Source: Cavia porcellus
Lineage: Eukaryota > Chordata > Mammalia > Rodentia > Caviidae
Reading direction: 5' to 3'
Assembly: GCF_034190915.1 (NCBI RefSeq)
Contig: NW_026947502.1
Coordinates: 33,448,785 to 33,512,784, forward strand
DNA: 64,000 nucleotides
Made by a program: the position numbers and the translations under genes. Numbering within the stretch: position 1 is the first letter of the stretch; every line of letters starts with the position of its first letter. Positions 21,748 to 34,510 of this stretch are shown here, piece by piece. The notes beneath the pieces are model-generated. The model did no database searches, had not been told where the DNA came from, and saw only the letters and a program-made list of their open reading frames with translations.

Positions 21748-22880
21748 GGTATTCTGGTATTAGGTGTGTATATATTTATGATAGTTACCTATTCTTGTTG
21801 AATTGTTCCTTTAGTTAATATAGAGTGACCTTTGTTGCCTCTTCTGGTCAGTTTTAGCTTGAAGCCCTTTATCTGAAAATAAGATCTCTACCCTTGCTTA
21901 TTTTTGAGATCCACATGTGTGGAATATTGTGGTTCCATCCTTTAAATTTCATTCTATGAATTTGTATGCAGCATGCTATTGGATTTTGTTTTTTGATGCA
22001 GTCTGCAAACCTGTGTCTTTTTAACTAGGGAATGGAAACCATTCAAATTGAAAGTTATTACTGAGAAGTATTGACTTGTTCCTACTACATTATTTTCCTA
22101 TTGTTAAGTCATTTTTTTCTCTTTCAACTACTCATTCTACTTCATGTAGTCATTTCTTCAAACTTTTTTGTGCTGTTGTCTTCACTGCTTCTAGGATAAC
22201 CTTGAGAATTGTTTTGGAGTGCTGGTTTGGTGGCTGTGAATTTATTAAATGATTACTTGTCATGGGATGCTCTTATTTCTCCATAAATCTTGAACGATAT
22301 ATTTGCAGGATATATTAATTTTAGCTTTAAAATTATTTTCTTTTTGTGATTTCAATATTTCACTCCAAGTTATCTGTTAAAGTTTATGTGGAGAAGCCTG
22401 CTCTAATCCTAATGGGTTTAACTGTATAAGTAAATTGTTGCTTCTCTGTGGCAGATTTTAGGATTCTGTCCTTGTGTTAGACTATGATATGTCACAGAGA
22501 AGTTCTCCTTTGATCATGGTTATCCGGGTTCTAAATGCCATGCATAACTATATGTTGAATTTTTCTCCATCCTTGGAAAGCTTTATGCTATTATTTCTGT
22601 AAATGTGTCTTTATTTTGTATGTACTATACTTTGAGCTTACTCTAATTCCAATTAGATTTAGGTTAGTCTTCTTTGCATTGTGCAATAGTTGTTGGATCA
22701 ATTTTCATTGCTGTCTTGCTGTCTTTAAGGTATCTGTGAATATATTGTCTGTGTGTCAGAACTGTCTTCTTGATATTACATTCTCACATTAGTCACTTTT
22801 GCTGCTAATATATACAATAAAATCTATATTTATTTCCAAGATTTCTATTTTGTCACCTTTTCATGTATTCTATTTCTTTT

Positions 22881-23445
22881 TAAAATTAAATAAGTTTATT
22901 AGTACAATTTAGGTATATACAATGGTCACACAGAGAATTTGTACCTGTACAAGATATACCTTGATTTGTCTTTTTTCCCTTCCCATTCCCCTTCCCTCCC
23001 TTCAACCATTCTTTCCCTCCTTATTTACAAAACTTCCTTTCCATTTTATCTTTCTTTTCTAATTTTTCTTTTTCCTTTCCTGTCATTCCCCCTACTCCTT
23101 CCCTAGTTCCGCTTTCCTTTTGAAGAACTCCTGACCATTTCACCATATGTCTTGTACAATTTGGTTCTTATTTATACTTTCAGCTTCTCACATTAGTGAT
23201 ACTGTGCAATATTCACACATGTGGCCCTGATTAATTTCACTTAATAGTATGGTCACAAAGTTCATCTACTTAGCAATAAATGTTGCAAATTTATACTTTA
23301 AGGCAGAGCAGTAATCCATTATATAAGAAAATCACATCTTCTTTTCAATTCATGGGTTGATGGGCATTTTTTTGTTTTCAAGATTTAGCTATGACAAACA
23401 AAAGTATACTTGTAAACTATTTGTTTCATATTGACTATTTTGGTA
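22881..23445 (-). mobile_element. L1 3' end, 5'-truncated
   Basis: A 'cccttcccattccccttccctccc' pyrimidine block (purine-rich 3' UTR on the minus strand), then ORF2 C-terminal sequence. Parallel copies of the same family occur at 52050-52560 and 62380-62560. Confidence 0.7.
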
Positions 23446-23599
23446 TACTTTTTATTTAGAACATTATATTCACCTTTGATGTGTGTTTATAGTGGAATTT
23501 AATAGTAAGTTCTAGTTATTTTCTTTTGCTAGTTTATATTTTATTTGCAAAACTATAATTTTGTGCTATACTCTATAAAAACTCTTTTCCTAAGTTTAT

Positions 23600-24258
23600 T
23601 TTTATACTTATCCAGAACTCACTGATGTTTTGTATGATACTAAACTGACCCATTTGGGACACTGAGACTAAATAGAAAGGAAGAGCCAAAAGTCTGCAAA
23701 AGAAAAAACTGAAAACAGGAGAAATATTAGCATATCAGAGAGGAAAGTTCTGTGTTAGGATATGAAAAGACAAAAAAGATGTCTCTTAATTGTGAACAAT
23801 TCATATTACAGAAATAATGGAACTGGAAAGAAGAAATAAAACTAAGAAAATTCCAGTAGTTACCAATGACTATAATAATGCTATGGGTGCTGGGAAAAGT
23901 ATTATTAAATATGCTTATGCACCTTCTGAACCAAACATAGAATTCATTAATTATTTAAAACAAGTGGGTTCAAAAGTCATTTGTAATTTAGGTTAGATCT
24001 ATTAGACCAAGTAACCGGCCAGGACATCCATCATCAATGTCTTAACTATTAACTTTAGCAAGTAGTCATTTTATTGAAATTATACCACCCTCAGGAAAAA
24101 AAGGAGAAAACAAAACATGACTGTGTGAAGTGTATTGTTCAAAGAAGGACAATAAAGCAAAAAGAATTTGGAAAGAGAGAAGATACTGTTTTCCACATTG
24201 TAATGCTGCATTATGTACTGACTATTTTAAAATGTACCATACTCAGAAAAATTATTGA
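23600..24258 (+). pseudogene. fossil piggyBac-type transposase (C-terminal half)
   Basis: The plus strand, across a few frameshifts and stops, reads as the C-terminal half of a piggyBac (PGBD-like) transposase. In order: PELTDVLYD (the 'TSPELF..L' block), GTLRLNRKG then KKKLKTGEI, KDKKDVS (the 'WKDKRDV' block), NGTGKKK, IPVVTNDYNNAMGAGKS (the 'DYNxxMGGVD' block, catalytic-site Asp lost), then SSHFIEIIPPSGKK, and a final cysteine-rich zinc-binding segment RRYCFPHCNAALC...YHTQKNY before the stop at 24256-24258. From 24004 to the stop it lies in one frame with two in-frame stops. The first half of the protein and the terminal inverted repeats were not found. It is a decayed transposon copy or a processed PGBD pseudogene. 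It is too broken to be a domesticated gene. Confidence 0.85.
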
Positions 24259-24523
24259 ATAAATTTGATAAATTGGTTGTTTTTATATTTTCTGTTATAA
24301 TATCTTATGAAAATTAATTAAAATATGCAATTTTTGATCATTCTATATTTAAATAATTGGACTGGTAAGTAGTTAATGTTGATGTACTATTTAGTTTTGT
24401 TTGGTTCCTCTGAGTATAATATTGATAAAGTTACCCTTATATGCCTATGAACAGTACTGCTTAAATTAATGCATTTGTTAATTCACACTCACTGTGCACA
24501 TATGTGGACAAGACTATATATGT
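24259..24523. other. unassigned AT-rich DNA
   Basis: Possible remainder of the piggyBac element's 3' flank. No clear terminal inverted repeat or TTAA pair was identified. Confidence 0.4.

Positions 24524-24565
<42 letters not shown>
24524..24565. repeat. (TAGA)n microsatellite
   Basis: About ten uninterrupted tetranucleotide units, followed by a short (GT) run to 24585. Confidence 0.95.
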
Positions 24566-24566
<1 letters not shown>

Positions 24567-24599
24567 TACAGATATGTGTGTGTGCACTGTATGAAATGT

Positions 24600-24790
24600 A
24601 GAGAAGAAAGGAAGGAAGAGAAGGAAATAGAAAATGAGGAAAAAAGAAAAAAATAGGGAAAGAAGTTAAAAATGAAGATGGACCAAAAAAAGCAGAGTAA
24701 AAAAAAAACTTAGAGTAAACTAATAATAATGATGAAGTAAGAACCAAAATAAAAAAAAAGATAAAGAAGAAGAGAAAACTCAGAACAAAC
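24600..24790. repeat. purine-rich low-complexity tract
   Basis: Nearly all A and G on the plus strand (gaaggaag, aaaaagaaaaaa). The minus-strand frame at 24514-24804 is only its low-complexity translation (Phe/Leu/Ser). Confidence 0.8.
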
Positions 24791-25958
24791 TTACAAGTGA
24801 CCAAGAAAACAAATGAACAGAAGCCTTCACACGGCTCCTATAGTATAGAACCAAAATATCCACACCACTCCCTTCTTGTTACAGTCATAATTTGATTGCA
24901 AGCAGTGAAGCCAGTTCCCTGCTGTGTTCTGCTGAATTGTTTCCCCAGGACTGCTGGGGGCTGCTGATCTGCAAGGGCCTCTGGAGCTCCTGGCTGGCCA
25001 CAAGTCATGCTTTGGACATAGCCTTTGTCACTATTCCAAGATGTGTCCACCTTGATGAACTGGGGAGGAAGGTGACATGGTACAGCTGGACACTTGTTCT
25101 CCGTCAGCCTCCACCAGGGATCTCTCATTCCCACTTTCCTTCCTTGTAGAACAAACCATTGTTTGGGTGCATATTAGAAGGGAGGGATCTGGGTATTTTT
25201 GCCTCTTCCATTTCAGAATAGCTGCCATGTCTCTCTGTTGAGCTTCTCTCACATACATCCATCTCTAGTTGGACATGTTGGACTCTCTCTAAGGTTTTTG
25301 TTATGAATTAACTTAAGCACCAGCAAGGTGACATTCTTCTGTGTGACTTGTGATGCTACAGAGACCCCCCACACACACACACAAGATAGTAGACATGAAG
25401 ACTTTGAAGTTCAGTGATGCCAGTAACTCTTCATCTTGAGTAAGAGAGAACCGTAAGGGCTATACTTGCTCTAATGTATATCAAGATGTAAAAGTCATTA
25501 AAACAGTATGGTACTGTATTGCTGAAGAGGTTTATTAGAGTAAAGTAGAGAATATAGGAATGTTTTCATGTATGCACAGAAATTCCACCTAGGAAATATG
25601 AAATTTCATATGGATAAAATAAGACTAATCTACTTCCCTCTCAGTTTAAGAACTTGTAGATTTATTAAAGCAAGACATAATCCAGCCCTCTGCTCCTGCA
25701 TCAAAATGTAACTCTGATGAGCTGAAGAACTCTCTATTCAATTTGATGATAATATAAGATGAAAATGAATGATAATATTTTAATGACCTTTTAACCAATT
25801 AAATTTTCAGATAGAATGCAAAATGTTAGAAGTTAAAACTTTCCAATGATGAATTATAATTTTAAATCCTCTATATGAAAGAAATCATAAGGAAAGCTTA
25901 CAAAGCTGAGATTCTTTCAAATTACTATTTAAATATTTTTCCATAATAGTTTGGGGAA
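24791..25958. other. unassigned DNA with a short (AC)n
   Basis: A short (AC)6 run lies at 25371-25383. No exon or repeat is recognised otherwise. The overlapping frames at 24838-25258 on both strands have no family signature. Confidence 0.5.
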
Positions 25959-25959
25959 A

Positions 25960-26560
25960 AATAAGCAACAGACTAAGAAAAAATGTTAATGACAAGAAGA
26001 GGCAAGCTTAATATTCAGGATGTATCAAATGCTCCCATAAATGCCAAAAATTAAAAAATTAGGCAAGAATAGAGATAGGCAATTAGCATAAAAAGAAATG
26101 ACAACAGATTATAAACATATGAAAAGTTGTTCAATTTGAGTTCTAATCAGGGAAATGAAAATTAAATCAACAATCATCTCACATTTCTTATTCATTATAT
26201 GGTAAACAATTAAGTGTATTGATCATATTCAGCATTGTTAAGGAAACAGATTTTCTTATATAACCATGTTTGGAATATTCATTTTGAAAATTTGAGAGAA
26301 CAATTGGAAACATCAACACTTTAAATATGCAGAACTCACCAGAGATTTTGTGTCAGAATTTATTCTAAAGATATATTTTCATCAAGGTTTACTAAAAATC
26401 ATTAGAAAAATGCCTCTCATTAGAGGAATAGTTAAATGAATTTTGTTGTGTATACACTATGGTGATTAGAAAGAATCTAGTAAATACACATGAAGTGGCA
26501 CAAAGATGTTTCCAAGGCATTTTTCTTTGTCAGTGAGAATTCATAGACAATAATTCCCAT
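25960..26560 (+). mobile_element. old L1M LINE fragment, ORF2 C-terminus
   Basis: Marks of the L1 ORF2 3' end in sense order: 'catatgaaaagttgttcaa', 'tcagggaaatgaaaattaaa', 'tttattctaaagatatat', 'agaggaatagttaaatgaatt', 'tatacactatggtgatta'. Highly diverged, so an ancient L1M subfamily. Confidence 0.65.
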
Positions 26561-27999
26561 TACAAATAGGGAAATCAAAAATATTTGTTTTGCCGAGGAA
26601 TATGACTGGAAGGATGGTCATTCTGTTTCTCCTCTTTCTTTTTTTCATACCTTCCCTAGGAACTGTGGCTCAGTGAGCTGTTTTGATCATACCAGCATCT
26701 CAGACTCAAGATTTTATTTTTTCTTTCCAGAAATAGTCTTTCTCTGGCTCTAAACAAGGCACCTTCTTGCCCATGAAGTATCAAATTAGCCATTTAGTGA
26801 TCATCATTCAGCTGTCTGCCCATACTCTTCAGCAACGATTGTTTTGTTCTCCTTTATAACGGGGCCACAGTAGTTTTTTGTAGAATCAACCCTACATCTG
26901 TCCTTGGAGCGGGTTATACCTGGGTCAAACCAAGCAGTGTATCCCATTCCCTAGTACCATCTCCTTTGTGGTACCTAGCTTGGGAAAAGACCACATTAAC
27001 TCAAGCAGGCCAATTAGATTTAGTTCTAGGACTATAGTTTTTAACAGTAATATAGTTTTTAAAAATAATGGCTAAAAATGAGAGACTTTGTTGTCTAGGA
27101 GCTGCTAGAAAATGTATCAGGTCTTTGACAATGAAGTCCATCTGGAAATGGAACCGACTGAAGCAGCTAAAGCAAAAGATAGGGGATCCTGTTTAGTGAT
27201 GATGTCATTGGAAACACTGGGTCAAACTGGTCCTCTGTGTGTTTTGGTAGGGTTGGGGCTTTCTGAAAGTCTTATTTGAAAACCATCAGCACCACTCATA
27301 TCTGAAATAGTCTCCTTTATCCATTTTTTCCCCACATGGATATATTGTCTGTGGAGAAGTACATGTCTATCTCAATTATTTCTGTAATTCTGGGGTTTAG
27401 GGAATTAAAGAAAACTCAACATTTTTGAATGTTTGGATAAATGAATTTATCAAAGCGAAAGATATCACAGGAGACCTTCATGTTTTACTCTGTTATTATG
27501 TATCACTTGATTCTTTTATCTACAGAATACTTTTGTAAAAGATTAAAAAAAGAGAAAAATGTACCACCAAATGTCCATAGAAATTATTTGTAATGGTGAA
27601 ATTCCAGTTCATTTTTTTCAATTTTTTTATGTTTTCAAAATTTTTATGATGCATATACATGGTTTTACAGTTCTAAGAACACATAGTATAATTCTTTAAA
27701 GATTGTTTTTAAAAGACTTTTCTAAACTCAGCATTAAGGGTTGTAAAGTGCAAATTAGAGTCTTATTGGGGGCAAATAAGAGCAATGATGGTCAAATACA
27801 GAAGGATTAACCCCTCAGCAGGAATTAATCTCTTGGCTACTCAGGTTAAGGTGGTAATGAGTTTCTTAATGACAAGGAGCAGTAATGGAGATAAAAAATT
27901 AATAGAGCTTCTTTGTATGTTGTTGTATTTACCTTCTTGCTGTGAAATACCTTTAAAGTCTTAAGGATTTATTAAGAATTATGATAGAAATTGCTATTT
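26561..27999. other. unassigned DNA, possible L1M 3' end at 27480-27680
   Basis: Only the AT-rich stretch around 27480-27680 vaguely resembles an L1M 3' UTR. Everything else is unrecognised. Confidence 0.4.
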
Positions 28000-28460
28000 A
28001 TTTTCCACTCCTTGTGTTTTTCTTATTTCTTGGCAATAAAACTCTCAATTTTTTAACTGTGTGCTTGTGCCTTTAGGTTAAAAGCTACATCTCTCAGCTT
28101 ATTCGGTAGCTCACACAGCCACATCACTAAGTTTTCTCTGAGTGGGAATGGAAGTGTGAAGTAGAGTGTTCTGAAAGGAATGGGCATCGTTCTGCCTTGA
28201 TCTTCATTCAGCTTGCTGCCTGGGGTGGGGTCAGGATGGTTTGGACACAAGCATTTGGGCTATAAGCAGGGGTTCATGTGCAAAGAAGGACAAGACAAGC
28301 CAGGAGACAAGGACAACTTTGGTCACTGATACCATGAAGTGCTATGCTATCTCTGGGCCGCTGGCTTCCAGTCTTTTAAATAGAAGGAAACATCTGTCTT
28401 GTTTAAGTTGCTAGTACGGTGGGTTTTTAAGATTTTTGTTGTTTATACCATAATAAGTTG
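28000..28460 (+). repeat. possible ancient LTR fragment
   Basis: 'acatctgtcttgtttaag...ggtttttaag...tgttgtttatacc' near 28390-28450 resembles the 3' end of MLT-like LTRs ('...tgtttaagccac...'). The upstream part is not secure. Confidence 0.35.
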
Positions 28461-31202
28461 AACTTAAATCTAATTGGTTCACATGGGTTATCATTTTCAG
28501 CAAATTTTTACTTTAGTAATTCTCATTCTATCTCGTCTTTGTCAGACAATGAAAATGTTGATGAAGCCCCCCTAAGCAATGGGATATTTACATGGCTGAA
28601 CTAAGTAGATACCCTCTAAATAAGTTAATAAAATTTATGATGTCCAAAGCAGACAAGATCAAGAATTGCTCCTATCTCTCCTTAACACACACACTGCTTA
28701 CAGAATTAGATCTTAATAAGTTATGAACTTTTTCCCTACTGTGTTCTCATAACCCCTTGAATTCCCATACCTCCCATCTTCCTAACATCATTCCAACTCT
28801 GTTCTGTCCTTTAAAAGTGAAGAACTTTATCTTATATATTGATGTGCATTATGACCTAGCATTTTGAGTGGCACATAATAAATATTTTCCAGTGAATAAA
28901 TAACTTCTTTTAAAAAGGAAACATTCATAATTAACTAGATTGAACCATTCTGCTGCTATACATTATAGAATATATATTAAACATTATACGATATATTGTA
29001 TATTACATTGTACATTAGGTAATATATATTACATTTAACTCTTCAAAGTGTCATGTAAGACATATTTCAAAGCATCATGCTATACCTGACAAAAGTGCAC
29101 AATATAACTTATCAATTAAAAGAAGGCGACAGAGAAATAAATTAATATTAATTGATGAATTAACAAATAAATCAACAATCACTATATCACACTGACAGCT
29201 GGAAAATAAGCTTATATATGACCAACTATGAGTGTTAATTCTGGATATGCCTCACTAAAGGTATTGTATATATCATATTTCTCCTAGTTTGTAATGAGAC
29301 AAGATGAGTGTTTCTCTTAATTTTTATGAGCATGAACACGGGCTTCATCAGGTGTTCTTTCTGTGACACTGACATAGTGAATTCCAACACAGGAAAGACA
29401 GGGAATGGGGCTTTTTAATAATTTAGTAGGGTAAACAGTGGTATCTCAATTTGTATTTAAAAAGAAAGAAAACAAACTATCAAGGTAATGTAGAGTCTGG
29501 GTTCTACAGAATAGATAAACAGGTGGAGAAATGCATTCTGTAAACCCAGATAATGCCTTCTACCTCAGCATCTCAGGAGTGAAATGAATCTGAGAGGTTA
29601 TCTATCCCCATGAAATTATTTTGTTATATCACATAAGCCCTCGTTTGGTACCTTATCACTGTAGGTGGCTTTTCACAGAGGGATTAAGCTGTATATACGA
29701 ATGTCAAGAGGAACAATATCGTGAAGACAGATGGAGCTGTGGGGAAAATAGAGTGGACCTTTTTTTTATTAGTGCTTATAAGTTAACAGAGTACAGGTTT
29801 CATTTTTGGCACATTCATACATGCATATAATATATCTCCATCATTTTCACTGTCCTACTACATCTTCTTTCCCTGCCTTCCTTTTTCTCCTTATTTTCTT
29901 CCTCTTCTCTGTCTCCTTTCTGCTTTCATGTCATCTCAGGAAAGAATGTGACATTTGTCTTTCTGAGTCTGGGTTATTTTGCTGGAGAGGGTCTCCAGTT
30001 TCACCAATTTTCTTGCAAAATAACTTTCCTGCCTTTGTCTTGCTTCTCAAGGCTACCTATGGTCATGTTGGATTGCATTTTCGAACAGGTTCTGTGGCAG
30101 CAGACTTTGGGACAGCTCCGTGGGAGGGACACAGTGACATCACTACACAACTGCATGTCATGATCACTACTTGAGCTGGAATTCTTTGTGAACCCATCTA
30201 TCTCATACAACCGTGGACAACTGTTATAGGTCTAATTCCCCAGTGCACACCAGGGAGGTAATTGGTAAATTTTTATATAACTGATAGAAAGAGGGCAACA
30301 ATTCTCTATTTGAAAATTGTGAGTGGTTTCAGAAGAGGGAAAAAAAACTAAAACTTTGGAAATCTCTCATGTTTCTGAATTTTTTTATTGAGTATATGTG
30401 TTTTGCTTTGAGATTAGGTGTGTGGTTTTTGATAATTAAATTTGAAGGGCTAGAGGTTCAGTGAAAAGCATTATAGGTTCATTACTCTTTCATCCTTAGA
30501 AGACTAGTCTACATAGTGGTTTTATTTCTGTCTTTTGATGACAGCTGGGGAGAACAGAGCATAAGTAGAACAGTATACATGTGGCTTCAAGTTTTTCTAT
30601 TGTACATACTGCATGTTTCCTGATGACCTTTCCTGAACTGTGTGATGACTCTTCTGACTGTGTCCCTTCCTGTGGGAGTTTCTCTGTCTTTGCATGGCAT
30701 ACCTGGGTAGACATGACAGTGTTCCATCAACTAGATTTCAACTGAATTCATCACTCCAACAGGAATGAGTCAAATTCTTTTTCCTGAGAATTTCATCCGC
30801 CACAGGAGCCAAAGCCATCTCTTAGGGCTCTAAGGTGGAAAGGCCCTATAGTATGTCAGAGAAGTGCTCAGTGCTAGCAAAACCAAAGCTCCCCACCAGC
30901 TTAAATTAGAGGGACACCAAGTGAGCAAGGCAGCTGGAGCTCCAGTGGAAAAAGAGTTCGCTGAGAGTCCATGGAGAAAATACATGGAGAAAAATTCCAG
31001 AATCTCAGATACACGGAATGCTTAGCTATATGCTTTGAAGGACTTGCTAGTATGTATCTATGCTATTACATCATCAGAAAAAATGTCCTTAAGTAGGTAC
31101 TGATATGAGTGATATCTATTCTTCGTTATCATTACCTTTGACTAAGACATTTGTGTTAAGTAAAAGTAATCCACCTTTCCATTAATAGTTATTGGTGTGG
31201 TA
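28461..31202. other. unassigned AT-rich DNA
   Basis: Includes an imperfect TA-rich block at 28960-29035. The frame at 29806-30174 with an overlapping opposite-strand frame shows no family signature. No exon recognised. Confidence 0.45.
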
Positions 31203-31203
31203 T

Positions 31204-31242
<39 letters not shown>

Positions 31243-31248
31243 TGTGCA
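31203..31248. repeat. (TG)n microsatellite
   Basis: About 20 dinucleotide units with one TA interruption. Confidence 0.95.
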
Positions 31249-32599
31249 TGTACATACATGTTGCTCTCAGAGTTCTATTCTAGGTTTCTGTATTTCTCCA
31301 CCAGAAAAGACTCATGTCCTTTACCAGATACCTCTATCAACTGTAGTTTTGTATTTAAGGACTACTTCTTTAAAATTTGAGTTCCCTAAGTATGTGATAA
31401 ATATGATTTATTAAAATATAATTTTTAGGAATATTATATCTCAAATAATGTCAATGCAAGCAAACATCCAATTCTCTTCTGTTTTTATATGGCCTGTTGC
31501 ACCATTACTTTTACATTGTAAGGGACTTAGACTGTGGGCTGAAGCCATTCCCTTTTAAATAAACAGGCGCTCATGAAGTTTGAGGGGTGACCGACTTAAC
31601 CCAGGTCACAAAGTCATCTAGGATAAAGTCAGACCAGAATTCATGAACACCAGTACCCATGAATTCTCCTTTCCTAGAGCAGATTTCTTACATAGCCAAC
31701 ATTCAATTCATCCCCTGACTTCAACAGGCCCCACTTGGCTGGCTGAATCTAAACTTAGATACACTTTATTTCTTTTCCAGAGAAGTTTTTCCATATGGTT
31801 TTTTATATAATTGGTCCTCAGCTAGGAAAGAAAATGTATGCAGGTGTCAGAGGGTAAGCCCTCCAACTGTTCCACAGTTAGCTTTCCTCCTGCTCCACTT
31901 TTTAGCTGCAAAGCCAAGTAAATCTAGGACAAAGACACTCACCAATCACTTATTTGGTCTGCAAAGAAGGATGTTCCCAGGTCCCTGGGGGCTTGACTTC
32001 TGAAATGCAAGTAGTGTTAGAAGAAGAGAAAGACTGCCACTTTTCAAATGTATACTTTGCATATCCTACGTGTCTCTGTCCTGCAAAAGATTGAACAAAC
32101 CTCATCCACTCAACTTTCTCTGGCTAGTCATCTCAATCCCATCCTTTGGTGCTCCATATCTGAGGAGTAGGACTGTGTGGAGGCAGAGGGTAAAACTGCA
32201 ACAGAGAATTATGAGTTAAGAGAAGCCAGGAGGTAAGGGAGAGAGACACTGCAGGGGAGGAGGGGAAGCAGCACAAGGAGAGAAATTCAAGAGCGTCAGG
32301 AAATTTTATTTCTTAGCTACCTTCCTTCCTACTCTGCATACAGCCCTGTTAGGCATTCTCCCACCTCAGACAGGTATGAATTGAAAGAGCCAACAAGAAG
32401 GAACTGAAATCATTGAATTAAAGTTGTAAGTCCTTTTGGAGGACTTTAGAAAGGGAAGCCAGCCTACCATGCAGCCTGTAAGCCTGTGCTACACTGTCCT
32501 CGAGGAAACAGACACTACCTGTCTGGATCACCCCAAACCCTCCCAGCTCTCCTGTAGCTGCTTTGTACAAATAGCAAAAGACATAGTGGTATTAGCACT
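31249..32599. other. unassigned DNA, weak MIR-like segment at 31595-31680
   Basis: 'cccaggtcacaaagtcat...gaattcatgaac' around 31600 resembles an antisense MIR core. The rest is unrecognised. Confidence 0.4.
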
Positions 32600-32815
32600 T
32601 ACCCTGCACAGAGATAAATACTCTTCACATGCGTTAGCATTCATTTAATCTTCCCTAATGCCTATTATTAGGTTATTATTTTCCCCATTTTCCAAGTGAA
32701 GAAGCAGAACTCAGCAAAGTTAAACACTTTCTTAATTTTCCTTCTATAAATGAGAAAAGCCTAGATTTAAAACTAAGGTTTCCCTGACCCTAAAACTCAG
32801 ATTCCAAATCCTCAT
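32600..32815 (-). repeat. MIR SINE
   Basis: Antisense MIR order is clear: 'gcattcatttaatctt', 'attattttccccattttccaagtgaagaa', 'gcaaagttaaacac', 'gaaaagcctagatttaaaactaaggt'. Confidence 0.75.
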
Positions 32816-32919
32816 GCTCATTATCTCTTGCAGTATGTTTGTTCTATAAGAAAGCGCTGATCCTCCGGGTTGTCATGCTCTCATACTGCCAGAGTAATTC
32901 ATAGAGCTCGGTCTTTTAA

Positions 32920-32998
32920 TTCCTTCTTTCTTCTTTCCCTGTCTCCTTCCCTCTCTTCTTTCTTCTTTCTTTTCACTCCTTTTCTTCTCTCTATGCCT
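32920..32998. repeat. pyrimidine-rich low-complexity tract
   Basis: Nearly uninterrupted C/T on the plus strand (cttcttt, ctccttccctc). Confidence 0.8.
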
Positions 32999-34129
32999 CT
33001 TAAAAAGCTTCCTCTTACACCCAACAATGTTGCTGAAACCAGCATTTTGTTCCCTGTGTCAAAACACTGGTGGCAAAGAGGGTGCTCTTTTGATTCCTTT
33101 GGTAATTTCCAACTCTTTCCTTATCAGAATTTTCTTTTAAGGATTTAGCATTGAAAATAGAAAGTGCAAATATTTGTTGAGGCTCAAAGGGGATGCCAAC
33201 AATTGTCACTAAAGAAACATTATCTAGGGGCCAAGAACTACAAAAGAAATCAGGGCAAAAATGGAAACTAAGTCACCAATAAGAGGAATCAGTCACCATG
33301 AAGAATTGAGAGCATTTTCAGGTCAAAGGGAAGGAGACATTTGTACTTGGGGAGTGAGGATGGGAGTGACTAACAGACTGACTATATGGGCTTCATTTAT
33401 TCCTTTTAAACCACAAACTTGTGATCCTCTTCCTTCTCCCAAGCTACCTCCCTGCAGCCCAGGACATAGCCAAGTGACTTTTCTCTTTGTCCTTCTGCTT
33501 GTCATCCTTCTCAAGCTGATCCCAAATTCTGTTGCACACCCCTTCACACTTGTCCAATAGCCTGATACATTAATTCAGGACCTGGATAAAGTGTTTTAGA
33601 AACAACCTTCATTTTTCTGTGCTCTCTTTGTCACCCCAAGAAATCATACCTTCCAAGGGATATTCATAAAATTTGCAACTTCTCACTTCTGGGAGCAAGC
33701 AGGGTAATTGAGGATGTGTCTTTTCCATGCCACAGAGTTACAGAAATAGCTGCTGTTCTAAGTACAGTCTCTTTCTATTGCTGCGATTTATTAACCCAGC
33801 ATCAACTGACTTAACTAGAGCAGGCAGAGGCTTATTAAAATATCATGTTGGATGACTTATAATTCTGAATAATGCTAACATCAAACAAGCAGTTGGGAAA
33901 CAGCTTTACTCCAGCCTTGCAAGTATGGAGGTGCTTTGCAAGGTAAGTGCTCTTTTCAGCCTGGGCTTTGGGAGCTGGAGAAGGGAAAAGAGTGTGGGAA
34001 TGGAGGCAGGTGAGATTTGAAGATGAGACACTTCATGTTGAGTCATCTCAATATAATTCATTCCTATTCTCTGAATATTTGACTTCTCATTTTGTTATCT
34101 ACCTACCTATATATCTCCTTCTTTCCTTC
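32999..34129. other. unassigned DNA
   Basis: No confident feature. The paired opposite frames at 33261-33560 and 33323-33547 look like chance. Confidence 0.5.
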
Positions 34130-34246
34130 CATTTTGAGACAGGGTCCTATCATGTAGCCCAGGCTGACCTCCAACTTGCAGGTATCCCCCTGCTGCCATC
34201 TCGTGAGTTCTGGAATTGTAGGTGTGTACTACCATGCCTGGCTATA
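34130..34246 (-). repeat. B1-like (7SL-derived) SINE monomer
   Basis: 'ttttgagacagggtcctatcatgtagcccaggctg' through 'ggtgtgtactaccatgcctggc' is the reverse of a single 7SL-derived unit. The monomeric form is the rodent B1 layout, not the dimeric primate Alu. Confidence 0.8.
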
Positions 34247-34510
34247 GTTCTTTTTCCAATCTATATATATTAATTATTTCTTATTTGAATTGACTGTTAA
34301 TTATTTCTTACTAATCGGTCACTAGTTCATTTTAATAGAAGTAGTTAAATTAACTTTGGAGAACTCCAGTATCATCTTTCCCAAAGAGAGGACCAAGTAC
34401 ATCATGAGGCATTATGGGAAACATCACTAAGGCAGAGAATCTGCAGAAATACTGAGTTTGATATAACATAAGAAACACTGTGTCTGTTCTTATAGTTCTA
34501 GTTCAATAAC

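Larger units (their letters stand above)
12455..22880 (-). mobile_element. old host L1, near full length, interrupted four times
   Basis: Read on the minus strand, pieces of one L1 lie in order: ORF1 (about 22880-22230), ORF2 endonuclease and reverse transcriptase start (about 22050-20680), ORF2 middle (16469-15340), ORF2 later part (14258-13130), and ORF2 C-terminus plus 3' UTR (13000-12455). A short frame at 15876-16148 still shows the RT-upstream block ([19 protein letters not shown]). Numerous stops and frameshifts kill both ORFs. The interruptions are at 13005-13127 (L1 tail), 14265-15335 (class II provirus), 16470-20660 (younger L1) and 21371-21747 (MaLR LTR). Sequence continuity across the first three gaps is clean; across the fourth it is approximate. 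Confidence 0.85.

Noticed and set aside
24514..24804. A hydrophobic membrane protein (Phe/Leu-rich frame on the minus strand)
   Set aside because: It is the translation of a purine-rich low-complexity tract and a (TAGA)n microsatellite.
33760..33910. A further MaLR-like LTR ('ctattgctgcgatttattaa')
   Set aside because: Only a short stretch resembles a MaLR end; neither terminus nor the middle could be followed.
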